Shown one piece after another: positions 14,496-24,323 of a DNA stretch of 64,000 nt. Origin of the DNA: Pirellulaceae bacterium (lineage in GTDB: Bacteria > Planctomycetota > Planctomycetia > Pirellulales > Pirellulaceae); contig JAHDXO010000032.1 in the NCBI GenBank assembly GCA_023382975.1, positions 54,360-118,359 of the forward strand, in the 5' to 3' direction. The notes below the pieces were generated by a model, which searched no databases, was not told the origin of the DNA, and saw nothing but the letters and a program-made list of their open reading frames with translations. Made by a program: the position numbers and the translations under genes. The number at the start of each line of letters is the position of its first letter. Within the stretch, counting starts at the first letter, position 1.

Positions 14496-15614
14496 ATGAA
14501 ACGACTTGTGATTTTCTCGATCCTGGCGGCTTTTTGCTCCACCGCATGGACAGCGGACGATTCCGCACCGGCCGAGCAGACGCCGGCCGAGTCCAAACCG
14601 GTGGACCAGCAACTCAAGGAGAATCCGGACAGCGCGGAGACGATGAATTTGTACATGATGAGTCAGCTTCGGCAACTGGTGCCGCTGATCAATTCGGCGC
14701 CCGACGAAGCGGAGAAGATTCTGGGCTCGATGCGCGAGACCCTTGGTGCTCTCCAACCAACGACCGACGATGCGAAGCGATTGCTGGAACGCGCGAACGA
14801 AGCAGTCGATCATTACGAACTCCAGTTGCAGATCGTGCGCACGTCGCTCGATGATCTGAAAGCAAAACTGAGCGAGAATCCTGACGACGCGAAGACGATC
14901 CAGGCGCTGATCCAGAAGGTAATGCAGCAAGTTGGCTCGCTGGTCCGCTCGGAACCGGCCAAAGCGGAAGAACAACTGGCAGCGATTCAGACGTTCCTGA
15001 GTGAATTGGCGGAGAAGATTCAGTCCGACGAGGGCAAGACGGCCTTTGCATCGAAGGACCGCGCCTTCGATCAGTTGACCAAAATGATCGAACGCGAAAA
15101 ACGCATGGCCGCCCTGATCGGCTCCGACGCGGCGCCGCTGGCGGTCGAAGCCTGGGTCAACGGCGATCCGCTGACGGACGAGGGTCTGAAGGGCAAAGTC
15201 GTTCTGCTCGATTTCTGGGCCGTCTGGTGCGGTCCGTGCATCGCAACTTTTCCGCATCTGCGCGAGTGGCAGGAAAAGTACGCCGAGAAGGGACTAGTCA
15301 TCATCGGATTGACCAACTACTACAACTACACCTGGGACGAAGCGGCCGGTCGCGCTACTCGCTCGCCGGAGAAAGCCACTCCGGAACAGGAGCAGGAGAT
15401 GCTGCGGAAGTTCGCCGAGTCCCACGATCTGCACCATCGCTTTGCGATTCAGCAGGATCGCTCCATGGCCGAATTCTACGGCGTGTCCGGCATTCCGCAC
15501 GCCGTGGTGGTCGATCGCGAGGGCAAGGTGATACTGATGAAAGTCGGCAGCGGCGAGGAAAACGCCAAGGCGCTGGAAGCAGCGATCGTGAAGGCGATCG
15601 GCGAAGGCGCCTAA
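14496..15614 (+). CDS. TlpA-like secreted thioredoxin-fold protein
   Basis: A 372-residue exported thiol-disulfide protein. ATG 14496 is preceded by GGAG. Residues 1-20 are a signal peptide (MKRLVIFSILAAFCSTAWTA). A long helical region follows (about 30-200; LGALQPTTDDAKRLLERANEAVDHYELQLQIVRTSLDDLKAKL). The C-terminal TlpA/AhpC-type domain starts at about residue 220 (VNGDPLTDEGLKGKVVLLDFWAVWCGPCIATFPHL). The redox pair is C245 and C248 in WCGPC, and YGVSGIPHAVVVD carries the cis-proline. Longer frames from 14262 lack a ribosome-binding site. Many planctomycete TlpA-like proteins of this build have unknown partners. Confidence 0.9.
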   Translation: MKRLVIFSILAAFCSTAWTADDSAPAEQTPAESKPVDQQLKENPDSAETMNLYMMSQLRQLVPLINSAPDEAEKILGSMRETLGALQPTTDDAKRLLERANEAVDHYELQLQIVRTSLDDLKAKLSENPDDAKTIQALIQKVMQQVGSLVRSEPAKAEEQLAAIQTFLSELAEKIQSDEGKTAFASKDRAFDQLTKMIEREKRMAALIGSDAAPLAVEAWVNGDPLTDEGLKGKVVLLDFWAVWCGPCIATFPHLREWQEKYAEKGLVIIGLTNYYNYTWDEAAGRATRSPEKATPEQEQEMLRKFAESHDLHHRFAIQQDRSMAEFYGVSGIPHAVVVDREGKVILMKVGSGEENAKALEAAIVKAIGEGA

Positions 15615-15650
15615 CCAAGGGATGGTGAAGTGGATCGATGATTGTGCCAA

Positions 15651-15674
15651 ACGCTGAAGTACATGCTTCAGCGT
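15651..15674. terminator. Hairpin downstream of the thioredoxin-like gene
   Basis: Perfect 9-bp arms ACGCTGAAG and CTTCAGCGT around TACATG, 37 bp after the stop codon. A smaller related hairpin (ACGC-TTCA-GCGT) lies at about 15691-15702. There is no T-tract, so it may be a dispersed palindrome rather than a true terminator. Confidence 0.45.
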
Positions 15675-15726
15675 CACGGCGCTGGAGTTCACGCTTCAGC
15701 GTGTCCGTGGGAAAGGGGGGCGAACC

Positions 15727-18345
15727 GTGCGTGCGACGTGCTCATTGGTCAGCCGGGTGTCGCGTATCCGGCGTCGCTGGCTTGCGTTGTTCCTGGTCAG
15801 CATCGTTGGGGGAGCAATTTCCGCCGCGCCGTGCCCGGCTCAGGTCTGCAGTCTGAAGATCGTCACGGACGCCAACCCCGATTACTCGGACATGGACAGT
15901 CTGATTCACAGCATCACTGCGCCTTGGCCGACGACCGCGGAGAAATGCTGGGCGCTCTTCTATTGGAACCATATCGCTCGGCGTCAAACCTCGCCGATGA
16001 TCCTGCACGGCCGGGAACTGACCGATCCGATTCGCCAGTTCAACGACTATGGTTACACGATGTGCAGTACGATCGCCGGAACGAACTGCGCGATCTGGCA
16101 CCGCATGGGCCTGCCGGTCCGGTTCTGGGACATCACCTTGCACACCGTCTCGGAGTGTTTCTACGACGACCGCTGGCACATGTACGACAACTCGATGTCT
16201 GCGATCTACACGCTGTGCGACGGGGTGACGATCGCTGCGGTGGAGGAGATCGGGCAGGAGGGCGCGTGCGCCGCATCGGGCGGAAAACGCAAGCCGGGGC
16301 ACTTCGCCAAGTACCATTGCTTGAACGCCACCAGCGAAAACGGATTCCTGACCGGCGCCGATACCATCCGCGATCTGGCTCAAGAGTATCGGTGCTTCAA
16401 TCCGAACGGCTTGAAGCACCGCTGGTACTATTTCAATTGGGACTGGGGGCATCGCTACATCTTGAATCTGCGCCACAACGAGGGATACACGCGGTCCTAT
16501 CATTCGCTGGGCGACGGTCCGGAATTCTACGTACCGAACCACGGGAAAGATCCCGAAGCGGCAAACCGCCGGTATCGGCTGCGCGGCAACGGCGTTTGGA
16601 AGTTCGAGCCGTCGTTGACGCTCGAGGACTGGCGGCAAGGCGTCCATCAAGCGGTCAACGCCCAGGCGGTTGCTCCCCGGGGACTTTGCCCCTCGCACGC
16701 GGGGACGCCGGCCGAGATCGTCTTCAAGGTCGGTTCGGCCAACGTGACGACCGGATTGAGCCTGTCTGCTCGGCTGCATCGCCGCAACGCGGGGGATGCG
16801 GCGGAAATCGCGGTCAGCACCAACAACGGGGCGACTTGGCAGACGGTGTGGAAGGCGGAATCCACGGGGCTGTGCGAACCCGACTTGAAGTTGGTCGAGC
16901 CGGTTAACGGAGCGTACGAGACGCTGGTGCGGTTCACCTTGTCGGCCGCCGCGGATTCTCGCGACGTGCTGCTCGAACAGTTGCAGTTGACCACCAACAC
17001 GATGTTGAATAGCAAGACTCAGCCGTCGCTGCGACTGGGCCGCAACACGGTCTACGTCGGTGCGGGCGAGCAGACGGACTCGATCGTCCTGTGGCCCGAC
17101 TTACAGGGCCAGGCGTACAAGTCCGGCATCGTCGCCGAGCAGAATATCGCGACGGCCGAGCGGCATCCGGGATACCAGGGAGTGTTGTACGCCGAGCGTC
17201 CCAACGAAGAGGCGTGGGTCGTGTACCGCATCGACGCGCCGGAGGAAATCTCGCGTCTCATTTACGGCGGACGGTTCTACAACCGCGCGCCCGGCGCCCG
17301 CATCCAGTTGCTCCACTCGTTCGACGACGGCCGATCCTGGCAGGAGACGTACACCGTGGACGACACCCAGCCGCCGTGGGACGTGATTCACTATTCGACC
17401 GTCGAAGAGGTGCCGGCCGGAACGCGTTCCGTTTTGGTCAAGTACAGTCTGAAGGCGCGCGAAGCCGGACGGAGTGCGTGCAGCATTTACGCCATGCGGA
17501 TGGAGGTCAACCATCAGCCGGTTGCGCCAGGGTTCCACCCGTTGGACGTCACATTCCGCTGGAACGAAGTCCAGCCCGACCGGTCGCTGACGCCGCGCAG
17601 CCACACTCAACGGATTGATCGGTTGCCGGCGAAGTACGTGATCAATACCGGCGGTGCGGACGTGCCGATCGTTGAATCGCTGCAAGTGCGGGCGGCGGGG
17701 CCGGCGGACAGTGCGCGGTACGGGTACTCGGACGGCATCGATGGGGGCGGCGAGCGGTTTCAGCACCGCTGGGTCACCTGGGGGCAGAACCTGCTGGTGG
17801 GCAAGCCGTACACGGTGACTCGACCGCCGACGGGCCAGTGGGGTGGCGACGATCCGGAGAACAAGAAGTTGACGGACGGCGTTGTGGGACCGCCGTACGC
17901 CGGCGGCACAGCCCCGATGAGCGGCGCGATTTGGGACCGAGCGGGTGGTCCGGTCGACATCACCGCCGACTTGGGCAGCCAGCAGACGATTGCCGTGATG
18001 CGCATTCATTTGACGGGCGGATACCCGTGGTGGGAAGCAATGAAAGGGCAGGTCAAGGACGAAGTCGAAGTGCTGGTTTCGCGCGACGGAGAGGCGTTCT
18101 CGTCGCTCGGCCAAATCGATACCGAGGTTCGCCGCCGCGACGTGCCGATCAACCATCTGTTGCCGGACGACGAGACGACCGCCGGCTGGAACTTTGCGCT
18201 CGTTCTCCCCGAGCCCGTGGCGGCTCGCTATATCCGCTATCGCTTGACGCCGCAACGAGCCGTGGCGGTAACCGAGATCCAGGCTCTCGAATCCGTCCAC
18301 GAACGCCCGTTCGATCTGCGGATCGCGCTGCCCGACGAAAGGTAG
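15727..18345 (+). CDS. Secreted transglutaminase-like protein with C-terminal discoidin-like domain
   Basis: An 872-residue exported protein. GTG 15727 is preceded by AGGGGGG. A signal peptide (WLALFLVSIVGGAISAAPCPA) follows a basic N-terminus. Residues about 50-160 have a transglutaminase-like arrangement: C113 in YGYTMCSTI, H139 in ITLHTVSECF and D154 in HMYDNS fit the Cys-His-Asp triad in order and spacing. The centre is a set of beta-rich modules. Residues about 690-860 (LLVGKPYTVTRPPTGQWGGDDPENKKLTDG...DITADLGSQQTIAVMRIHLTG...ARYIRYRLTP) have the F5/8-type C (discoidin) pattern for carbohydrate binding. The substrate is unknown, and the triad could serve peptidase or transferase chemistry. 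Confidence 0.75.
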   Translation: MRATCSLVSRVSRIRRRWLALFLVSIVGGAISAAPCPAQVCSLKIVTDANPDYSDMDSLIHSITAPWPTTAEKCWALFYWNHIARRQTSPMILHGRELTDPIRQFNDYGYTMCSTIAGTNCAIWHRMGLPVRFWDITLHTVSECFYDDRWHMYDNSMSAIYTLCDGVTIAAVEEIGQEGACAASGGKRKPGHFAKYHCLNATSENGFLTGADTIRDLAQEYRCFNPNGLKHRWYYFNWDWGHRYILNLRHNEGYTRSYHSLGDGPEFYVPNHGKDPEAANRRYRLRGNGVWKFEPSLTLEDWRQGVHQAVNAQAVAPRGLCPSHAGTPAEIVFKVGSANVTTGLSLSARLHRRNAGDAAEIAVSTNNGATWQTVWKAESTGLCEPDLKLVEPVNGAYETLVRFTLSAAADSRDVLLEQLQLTTNTMLNSKTQPSLRLGRNTVYVGAGEQTDSIVLWPDLQGQAYKSGIVAEQNIATAERHPGYQGVLYAERPNEEAWVVYRIDAPEEISRLIYGGRFYNRAPGARIQLLHSFDDGRSWQETYTVDDTQPPWDVIHYSTVEEVPAGTRSVLVKYSLKAREAGRSACSIYAMRMEVNHQPVAPGFHPLDVTFRWNEVQPDRSLTPRSHTQRIDRLPAKYVINTGGADVPIVESLQVRAAGPADSARYGYSDGIDGGGERFQHRWVTWGQNLLVGKPYTVTRPPTGQWGGDDPENKKLTDGVVGPPYAGGTAPMSGAIWDRAGGPVDITADLGSQQTIAVMRIHLTGGYPWWEAMKGQVKDEVEVLVSRDGEAFSSLGQIDTEVRRRDVPINHLLPDDETTAGWNFALVLPEPVAARYIRYRLTPQRAVAVTEIQALESVHERPFDLRIALPDER

Positions 18346-18627
18346 CGGCGGAATTCGATCTGTGCGAAGGCGGTTTGCCGGTACGGTGCTAGCATGGTTT
18401 TGCGCCCGCGTCGGGGGGCGTGGGAGCATACGGCCGCAATGGGGATTCCCCAGTTTGCCTTGACGGCTGCGGCGGGAATCTCTATGGTTCGCGCGCTGAA
18501 TTCTGTTCCGAGGGAGCGGTCCAGCTTGCTCGAACAGCGTCGGCAGCCTGCGGACTACGCGAGTGGGGATGCACGGATGCATGCCCGAACGGTTGCGGGC
18601 GGTCTTGTGGATGGAGTCGCTGAGGGC
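18346..18627. other. Intergenic region
   Basis: About 280 bp. The frame of the next gene is open upstream of its chosen start to 18394, but that stretch would place the lipoprotein signal about 80 residues into the protein. I therefore treat it as non-coding leader. Confidence 0.5.
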
Positions 18628-20487
18628 ATGATGCCGCAATTCATTCCAACGCGCCGGGCGCCTCGCCTCGCTTGGCTTTCGGCTGTCACGGTGGTGGCTC
18701 TCGTCGGCTGTACGTCGACGCTGTTTCACGCCTCTTCGTCCAAGACGCCCGTCGAACTGGACGAATTGAGTCAGGATCAGGACGAGTCCGTGAGATTGGT
18801 CCGCGACTACGTGTCGCCGTGGGGAACCAACTACATCGCTCTTGAGGGCGTGGCCCTCGTCACCGGCCTGGCCCAAACCGGCAGCGATCCGCCGCCGTCG
18901 GCGCAGCGCAGCGCGCTGCTGAGCGAAATGCAGACGCACGACGTCAAGAATCCGAACTTCGTATTGGCCTCGTCCGACACCTCGATGGTCATTGTGCGTG
19001 CCTTTTTGCCTCCCGGAGTTCAGAAAGGCGACCGCGTCGATGTCGAAGTGCGCGTCCCGGCACGTTCGGAAACAAGAAGTCTACAAAACGGGTGGCTGAT
19101 GCAGGCGCGGTTGCGCGAAGTCGCCGTACTTGACAATTCGCTCCGCACCGGACGCATCTCGGCACTGGCCGAAGGCCCCGTGACGGTCGACAGCGTTTTC
19201 AGCGATAACACCGACAAGGTTCGCGAGGTGCGAGGCCGCGTGCTGGGCGGCGCTGTCGCGGCGACTTCGCGATCCCTGGGGTTGGTGGTGCGCAGCGATA
19301 ACCATTCGGTTCGGACAGCCACCTTGATCGGCGCCGCTGTGAACGCCCGCTTTTTCATCCACGACCGCGGCATCAAGCGGGGCGTCGCTACCCCGAAACG
19401 CGACAACTACATCGATCTGGAGATCCACCCTCGCTACAAACACAATCTGGCTCGCTACATGCGGGTGGTGCGCAGCTTGGCCATCGACGAATCGCCAGCC
19501 GACCGAGTGGCTCGCATGGAACTGCTCGAACGAAAGTTGCTGGAACCTTCAACGGCCGCCCCAGCGGCCTTGCAACTGGAAGCGATCGGCAAGGAAGCGA
19601 TCCGCGTCCTGCATGTGGGGCTGACTTCCAACGATCCCGAAGTTCGCTTCTACGCCGCCGAGGCGCTGGGCTATCTGGACGACCCGGCAGCCGCCGAGCC
19701 ACTGGGCGAAATCGCTGCGTCCGAGCCGGCGTTCCGTTGGCACGCGATCGCTGCCCTTTCGGCCATGGACCACGTCAGTGCCCACGACGAACTGAGTCAA
19801 CTGCTGCATGTGACCAGCGCGGAAACTCGCTACGCCGCCTTTGTGGCTCTGCGTTCCCGCAACCCAATGGACCCCCTAGTCAGTGGTCAGATGCAGGGGA
19901 ATCTTTTCAGCTTGCACCTAGTGAACTCGACAGGCCCCCCGATGTTCCATGTTTCAAGATCTCGACGTCCGGAGGTCGTGTTGTTCGGGGCTCAGCACCG
20001 GCTCGATTCGCCAGCCTTTCTCTACGCGGGCAAGCAGATTATGCTGAGAGCGGACGGTCCCGATCGGATTCGCGTGATTCGGTTTGTGGCCGGGGAGGAG
20101 AACCGCGAGGTTACATGCCCGCCAGTCGTGGACGAGGCGATCCGCAAAATTGTGGAGCTGGGCGGCTCCTATGCGGATGTGGTACAGTTCCTACAGGAAG
20201 CCAAGGCGAAGAACTACATCAACGCTCGACTAGTTGTCGATGCGCTACCCGTATGGGGACGCGAGCATCTGCGTTCGGCAAGCGAGGAGACGGAGGCCAA
20301 GGCGAGCGGCGAGCCGGAGCGGCAGGTTGCCAACCCGCTGCCAGACCTGTTCGAGTTTGACCCGGCGGTCTCGAAGCGGACGCAGGATTCGGAAGATGAG
20401 CTGCCGTTTGACATCCCCTCGTCGAAGGACGATAAACCGCAGGAGCATTGGTGGAGCCGATTGGACAGTTGGCTCAAGGGCAACTGA
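18628..20487 (+). CDS. FlgI-like lipoprotein with HEAT-type repeats
   Basis: A 619-residue lipoprotein. ATG 18628 (or the adjacent ATG 18631) gives a lipoprotein signal ending in LVGC. Residues about 45-270 resemble the flagellar P-ring protein FlgI: NYIALEGVALVTGLAQTGSDPP, then KGDRVDVEVRVPARSETRSLQNGWLMQARL. A HEAT-like array follows (NDPEVRFYAAEALGYLDDPAAAEPLGEIAASEPAFRWHAIAALSAMD). The tail is acidic and charged (DELPFDIPSSKDDKPQEHWW). FlgI is normally a Sec-exported, non-lipidated periplasmic ring subunit of about 360 residues. Here the domain is lipidated and fused to a repeat scaffold, with no flagellar neighbours. A role in an envelope ring or secretion structure is inference. Confidence 0.65.
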   Translation: MMPQFIPTRRAPRLAWLSAVTVVALVGCTSTLFHASSSKTPVELDELSQDQDESVRLVRDYVSPWGTNYIALEGVALVTGLAQTGSDPPPSAQRSALLSEMQTHDVKNPNFVLASSDTSMVIVRAFLPPGVQKGDRVDVEVRVPARSETRSLQNGWLMQARLREVAVLDNSLRTGRISALAEGPVTVDSVFSDNTDKVREVRGRVLGGAVAATSRSLGLVVRSDNHSVRTATLIGAAVNARFFIHDRGIKRGVATPKRDNYIDLEIHPRYKHNLARYMRVVRSLAIDESPADRVARMELLERKLLEPSTAAPAALQLEAIGKEAIRVLHVGLTSNDPEVRFYAAEALGYLDDPAAAEPLGEIAASEPAFRWHAIAALSAMDHVSAHDELSQLLHVTSAETRYAAFVALRSRNPMDPLVSGQMQGNLFSLHLVNSTGPPMFHVSRSRRPEVVLFGAQHRLDSPAFLYAGKQIMLRADGPDRIRVIRFVAGEENREVTCPPVVDEAIRKIVELGGSYADVVQFLQEAKAKNYINARLVVDALPVWGREHLRSASEETEAKASGEPERQVANPLPDLFEFDPAVSKRTQDSEDELPFDIPSSKDDKPQEHWWSRLDSWLKGN

Positions 20488-20619
20488 CAATTCCAGAGAA
20501 TATTCCATGTTGCGGGACGCGGACGCCCGATGTCCGTCCCATTTTCGGAAAGTCCCCGTTTTTGGAAAACTCACCCGTTTCGACCGCAACACCACCTTGA
20601 TCCGCGTCGGCGTTGACCC

Positions 20620-23600
20620 ATGCTGAAGGCACTCGAACTGATCGGCTTCAAGAGCTTCGCCGACAAGACGCGGTTCGAGTTTCCGGCGGGCATCACCGTT
20701 GTGGTTGGTCCGAACGGATCCGGCAAGTCGAACATCGTGGACGGCATCAAATGGGTGCTCGGCGAGCAGAGCGCCAAAAGCCTCCGCGGCAAGGACATGG
20801 CGGACGTCATTTTCAAGGGTACCGGCACGGGCGGCCGGAAACCGGCGAACACGGCCGAAGCCACGCTGGTGTTCGACAATACCCAAGGCCTTCTGCCCGT
20901 CGACGCCGAGGAAGTCCACATCACGCGCCGCGTTTACCGGAGCGGCGAAGGCGAGTACCTGATCAACGGCAAGCCGTGCCGCTTGAAGGACATCCGCGAC
21001 ATGTGCCGGGGCACGGGCGTGGGCGTGGACGCCTACAGCCTGATCGAGCAGGGCAAGGTCGACAAACTGCTGCAGGCCAGTCCGAAGGATCGTCGGGCCA
21101 TTTTCGAAGAGGCCGCGGGGATCAGCCGCTTCAAGGCCAAGAAGATCGAGGCCCAGCGCCGTCTGGAACGCGTCGAGCAGAACCTGCTGCGTTTGTCCGA
21201 CATCGTCGAAGAGGTCGAGAGCCGTCTGCGCAGCGTGCGGGCTCAGGCATCCAAGGCGGAACGCTACCGCGAATACAGCGAACGTCTGCAGCAACTGCGG
21301 ACGCAAATGGGCTATGCCGATTGGCGACGTTTGTCCGAGAAACTGGAGGGCATCGAGGCCCAGCGAGCGGAATTGCTCGGCCAGATCGAGGAACTGACTG
21401 GCGAGACCAACTTGTTGGAGACCCAGTTGCACGAAGCGGAGCAAGCCGCGGACGACGCTGCGGAACAACTGCGGCAACATGAAGCGGAACTAGCCGCCAA
21501 TCGCGAGCAGATCGCGGCTCGCGAGGCGACGGCCGTGAACCAGCGCCGCCGCTGCGAGGATTTCTCGGACGAGGCCAAACGCCATGCGGACCAGTTGCGA
21601 AGCGTCACGGGGCGCGCGGGCGACTTGACACTGCGGCTGCGACAGGTCCACGCCGAGTTCCAGCAAGCGGACAGCGAGTTCCAAGAGCTTCGCGCGTCTT
21701 TGAGAAGTCACGAGCAGTCGATCACGGAACTGGCGGAGCACATCGAGACTGCGCGGCGCAGCAACCAGACCCGGCGGGCGCAGTACGTCGAGCGGACTCG
21801 CGACGCTGCTTCGCTCAGCAACCAGGTCAGCAGCCTCGAATCCCAACTGACGTCGATCCAAACCGCGCTGGACCGGTCCGCGGATCGCTTGCGGGAACTG
21901 CAGCAGGCGGCCATCGACCATGTCACGCGATTGGAGCAGTCGCGCAGCGACGAAGCGCGGCTGGCCGAACAAGCCAACTCTCAAGGCGCGGCCCTGGAGG
22001 CGATCGAGATTGAGTTAGCGGAGAGTCGTCGCATACTCGCCCGTCGCCAGCAGGAAGTTGCCGTTTTGCAGGGCAAGCACAGCGGAGCCAGCCAACGCGT
22101 GAAGGTGCTCGAAGAACTCGAACGGCAGAACGCCGGATTGAGCAGCGGAGTGCAACAGTTGCTGGCTGAAGCGCGCGAACTGGCAGCCGAAGAGGGCTCG
22201 CAGATTCACGGCATGGTCGCCGATCTGCTGGAGGCCGGCGTCGAGATCGCTCCGCTGGTGGATATCGCACTGGGCGATGTGGCGCAGCATATCGTCGTGA
22301 CCGGCGACCAACTGATCCACCGCATCGAAACCGGGCAGTTCGTGCCGCAGGGACGGGTGGGCCTGATCCGGCTGGATGCCCTGCCCGCCGCCGCGACCCG
22401 GCCCTCGCCGATGGGCATGGTGCCTCGCACCGATCTGCAAGGCCGTCCCGGCGTGATTGGACGCGCCGATCGGGTGGTCCGTTATCAGCCGGCCTACCGA
22501 CCGTTGGTCCAACACCTGCTCGGCGACACCTGGTTCGTCGACCAACTGTCCGACGCCATCGCGCTGAGCCGCACCGCGGGGCGCGGGCTTCGCTTCGTGA
22601 CCACGAAGCGGGAATTGCTCGAAGCCGACTCGACCTTGATCATCGGCCCGCCTCAGACGGGAACCGGGTTCGTCTCGCGGCGCAGCGAATTGCGAGCCAT
22701 GCAGCGCGAGATGATTGATTCGCAGCGCCGCATTACGGAATTCGCGGCCGAAACGGCGAGGTTGCAGGAGAACATCGACCGCCAGGACCAGCAGCGGCAA
22801 CGGATGGTCGCGGCCTTCAAGCAGTTGACCGCGACCCTGGCCGACCAACGCGTCAAGACGCGCACGCTGCAGGACCGCCACGAGCAATTCGAGGAGCAAC
22901 GCAACACTCAGGCCGCGGAACTGGACGCCCTGGGCGGCGAGCAGCGAGCGGCCGCGGCCAACCTGGACCGGATTCGCCACGAGCTGGCTGCGACCGAGGC
23001 GGCGATCGCCGAATTGAACGCGGAACTCCAACAGGACGAGCAGCAGGTTCAGCAGCAGGAGTTGGAGCTGCGCCAGCGAACCCGCGAGGCCACGTTGGCC
23101 AAGGTGGAATTCGCCCGCAGCGAACAGCGGTTGGACAGTCTCCGAAGCCAGCGGGCGCAGTGCGAAACCGATCAACAGGAACGGAGCCGGGCGGTGGCCG
23201 AGTTGCAGAGCCAACTGGACCAGGCGCTCCAGCGCCGCCAGCAGGCCGAATTGGAGGTGCTGCAAGTCGCCTCGGAACTCGCTTTGCTCCATCTGCGGAA
23301 AGAGGAACTGGCAGGGCGGGCAGGCCAAGCGATGCAACGGCGCCGGGACTTGAACGCGCGACGAACCGAGTTGGCAAGCGAGCAGGAGAAGCTGCGGCGA
23401 CGGCTGCGCCGCCTGGAAGAAGACCAGCACCGCCTGGAACTGGCCGCCGGCGAGGTCCACCACGAACGCAACACGCTGGCCGAACGCCTGCGCGACGACT
23501 ACGCCATCGACATCTCGCAGGTGTCGCGCGAAGAGACTCCCGAGGAGGAACAGCAGCGCACGGAGATCGAGGCCGAAATCAACGATCTGAGGAACAAAAT

Positions 23601-24270
23601 CAACCGCATCGGCGCCGTGAATCTGGAAGCGCTGGGGGAGATCGAAGATTTGCAGCCGCGGTACGATGCCCTGTCCCGCCAGTACCAGGATCTGACGCAG
23701 GCCAAAGAATCGCTCGAGCGGATCATTCAGAAGATCAACGCGGACAGCCGCCGTCTGTTCATGGAGACGCTCGAAGCGATCCGCACGAACTTCCAGCAAC
23801 TGTACCGCAAGGCGTTCGGGGGCGGGCGCGCCGACATCGTGCTGGAAGACAACTCGGACGTCCTGGAATGCGGGATCGACATCGTCGCCACGCCGCCCGG
23901 CAAGCCGTCGTTCAACAACTCGCTGCTCAGCGGCGGCGAAAAAGCGCTGACCGCGGTCGCCCTGCTGCTGGCCATCTTCCAGTTTCGGCCCAGCCCGTTC
24001 TGCATCCTGGACGAAGTCGACGCGCCGTTCGACGAAGCCAACATCGGACGGTTCGTCAACGTGCTGCACGATTTCCTGAACTGGACCAAGTTCGTCGTCG
24101 TCACGCATTCCAAAAAGACGATGACCGCCGCCACCACGATCTACGGCGTCACGATGCAGGAATCGGGCGTCTCGAAACGTGTCTCCGTGCGCTTCGAAGA
24201 CGTCAGCGAAGACGGACAGATCAGCGAGGACGCCCTTCGTCGCCAACCGGACGATGAAAAGGCCGCGTAG
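20620..24270 (+). CDS. smc: Chromosome segregation protein SMC
   Basis: A full-length SMC ATPase of 1216 residues that compacts and segregates the chromosome with ScpA and ScpB. The N-terminal head has FKSFADKT and the Walker A GPNGSGKSN near residue 30. The arms are long coiled coils. The hinge lies at about residues 525-680 (HGMVADLLEAGVEIAPLVDIALGDVAQHIVV...GRVGLIRLDAL). The C-terminal head has the signature LSGGEKALTAVALL near residue 1101 and Walker B FCILDEVDAPFDEAN near residue 1127. Length and motifs are normal. No clear Shine-Dalgarno precedes the ATG at 20620. scpA and scpB are not in the window. Confidence 0.97.
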   Translation: MLKALELIGFKSFADKTRFEFPAGITVVVGPNGSGKSNIVDGIKWVLGEQSAKSLRGKDMADVIFKGTGTGGRKPANTAEATLVFDNTQGLLPVDAEEVHITRRVYRSGEGEYLINGKPCRLKDIRDMCRGTGVGVDAYSLIEQGKVDKLLQASPKDRRAIFEEAAGISRFKAKKIEAQRRLERVEQNLLRLSDIVEEVESRLRSVRAQASKAERYREYSERLQQLRTQMGYADWRRLSEKLEGIEAQRAELLGQIEELTGETNLLETQLHEAEQAADDAAEQLRQHEAELAANREQIAAREATAVNQRRRCEDFSDEAKRHADQLRSVTGRAGDLTLRLRQVHAEFQQADSEFQELRASLRSHEQSITELAEHIETARRSNQTRRAQYVERTRDAASLSNQVSSLESQLTSIQTALDRSADRLRELQQAAIDHVTRLEQSRSDEARLAEQANSQGAALEAIEIELAESRRILARRQQEVAVLQGKHSGASQRVKVLEELERQNAGLSSGVQQLLAEARELAAEEGSQIHGMVADLLEAGVEIAPLVDIALGDVAQHIVVTGDQLIHRIETGQFVPQGRVGLIRLDALPAAATRPSPMGMVPRTDLQGRPGVIGRADRVVRYQPAYRPLVQHLLGDTWFVDQLSDAIALSRTAGRGLRFVTTKRELLEADSTLIIGPPQTGTGFVSRRSELRAMQREMIDSQRRITEFAAETARLQENIDRQDQQRQRMVAAFKQLTATLADQRVKTRTLQDRHEQFEEQRNTQAAELDALGGEQRAAAANLDRIRHELAATEAAIAELNAELQQDEQQVQQQELELRQRTREATLAKVEFARSEQRLDSLRSQRAQCETDQQERSRAVAELQSQLDQALQRRQQAELEVLQVASELALLHLRKEELAGRAGQAMQRRRDLNARRTELASEQEKLRRRLRRLEEDQHRLELAAGEVHHERNTLAERLRDDYAIDISQVSREETPEEEQQRTEIEAEINDLRNKINRIGAVNLEALGEIEDLQPRYDALSRQYQDLTQAKESLERIIQKINADSRRLFMETLEAIRTNFQQLYRKAFGGGRADIVLEDNSDVLECGIDIVATPPGKPSFNNSLLSGGEKALTAVALLLAIFQFRPSPFCILDEVDAPFDEANIGRFVNVLHDFLNWTKFVVVTHSKKTMTAATTIYGVTMQESGVSKRVSVRFEDVSEDGQISEDALRRQPDDEKAA

Positions 24271-24323
24271 AGAAACACCCGGTCCAACCGGATTCGTGAC
24301 GGTTCGGACGTCTTGTCGCCGGA

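Noticed and set aside
17101..18939. 612-codon minus-strand frame opposite the transglutaminase-like gene
   Set aside because: Rich in Arg/His/Ala as expected for an antisense shadow; no start signal or domain.
24276..24292. Bidirectional terminator between smc and the DUF4058 gene
   Set aside because: Only a 5-bp stem (CCGGT/ACCGG) and no T-run on either strand.
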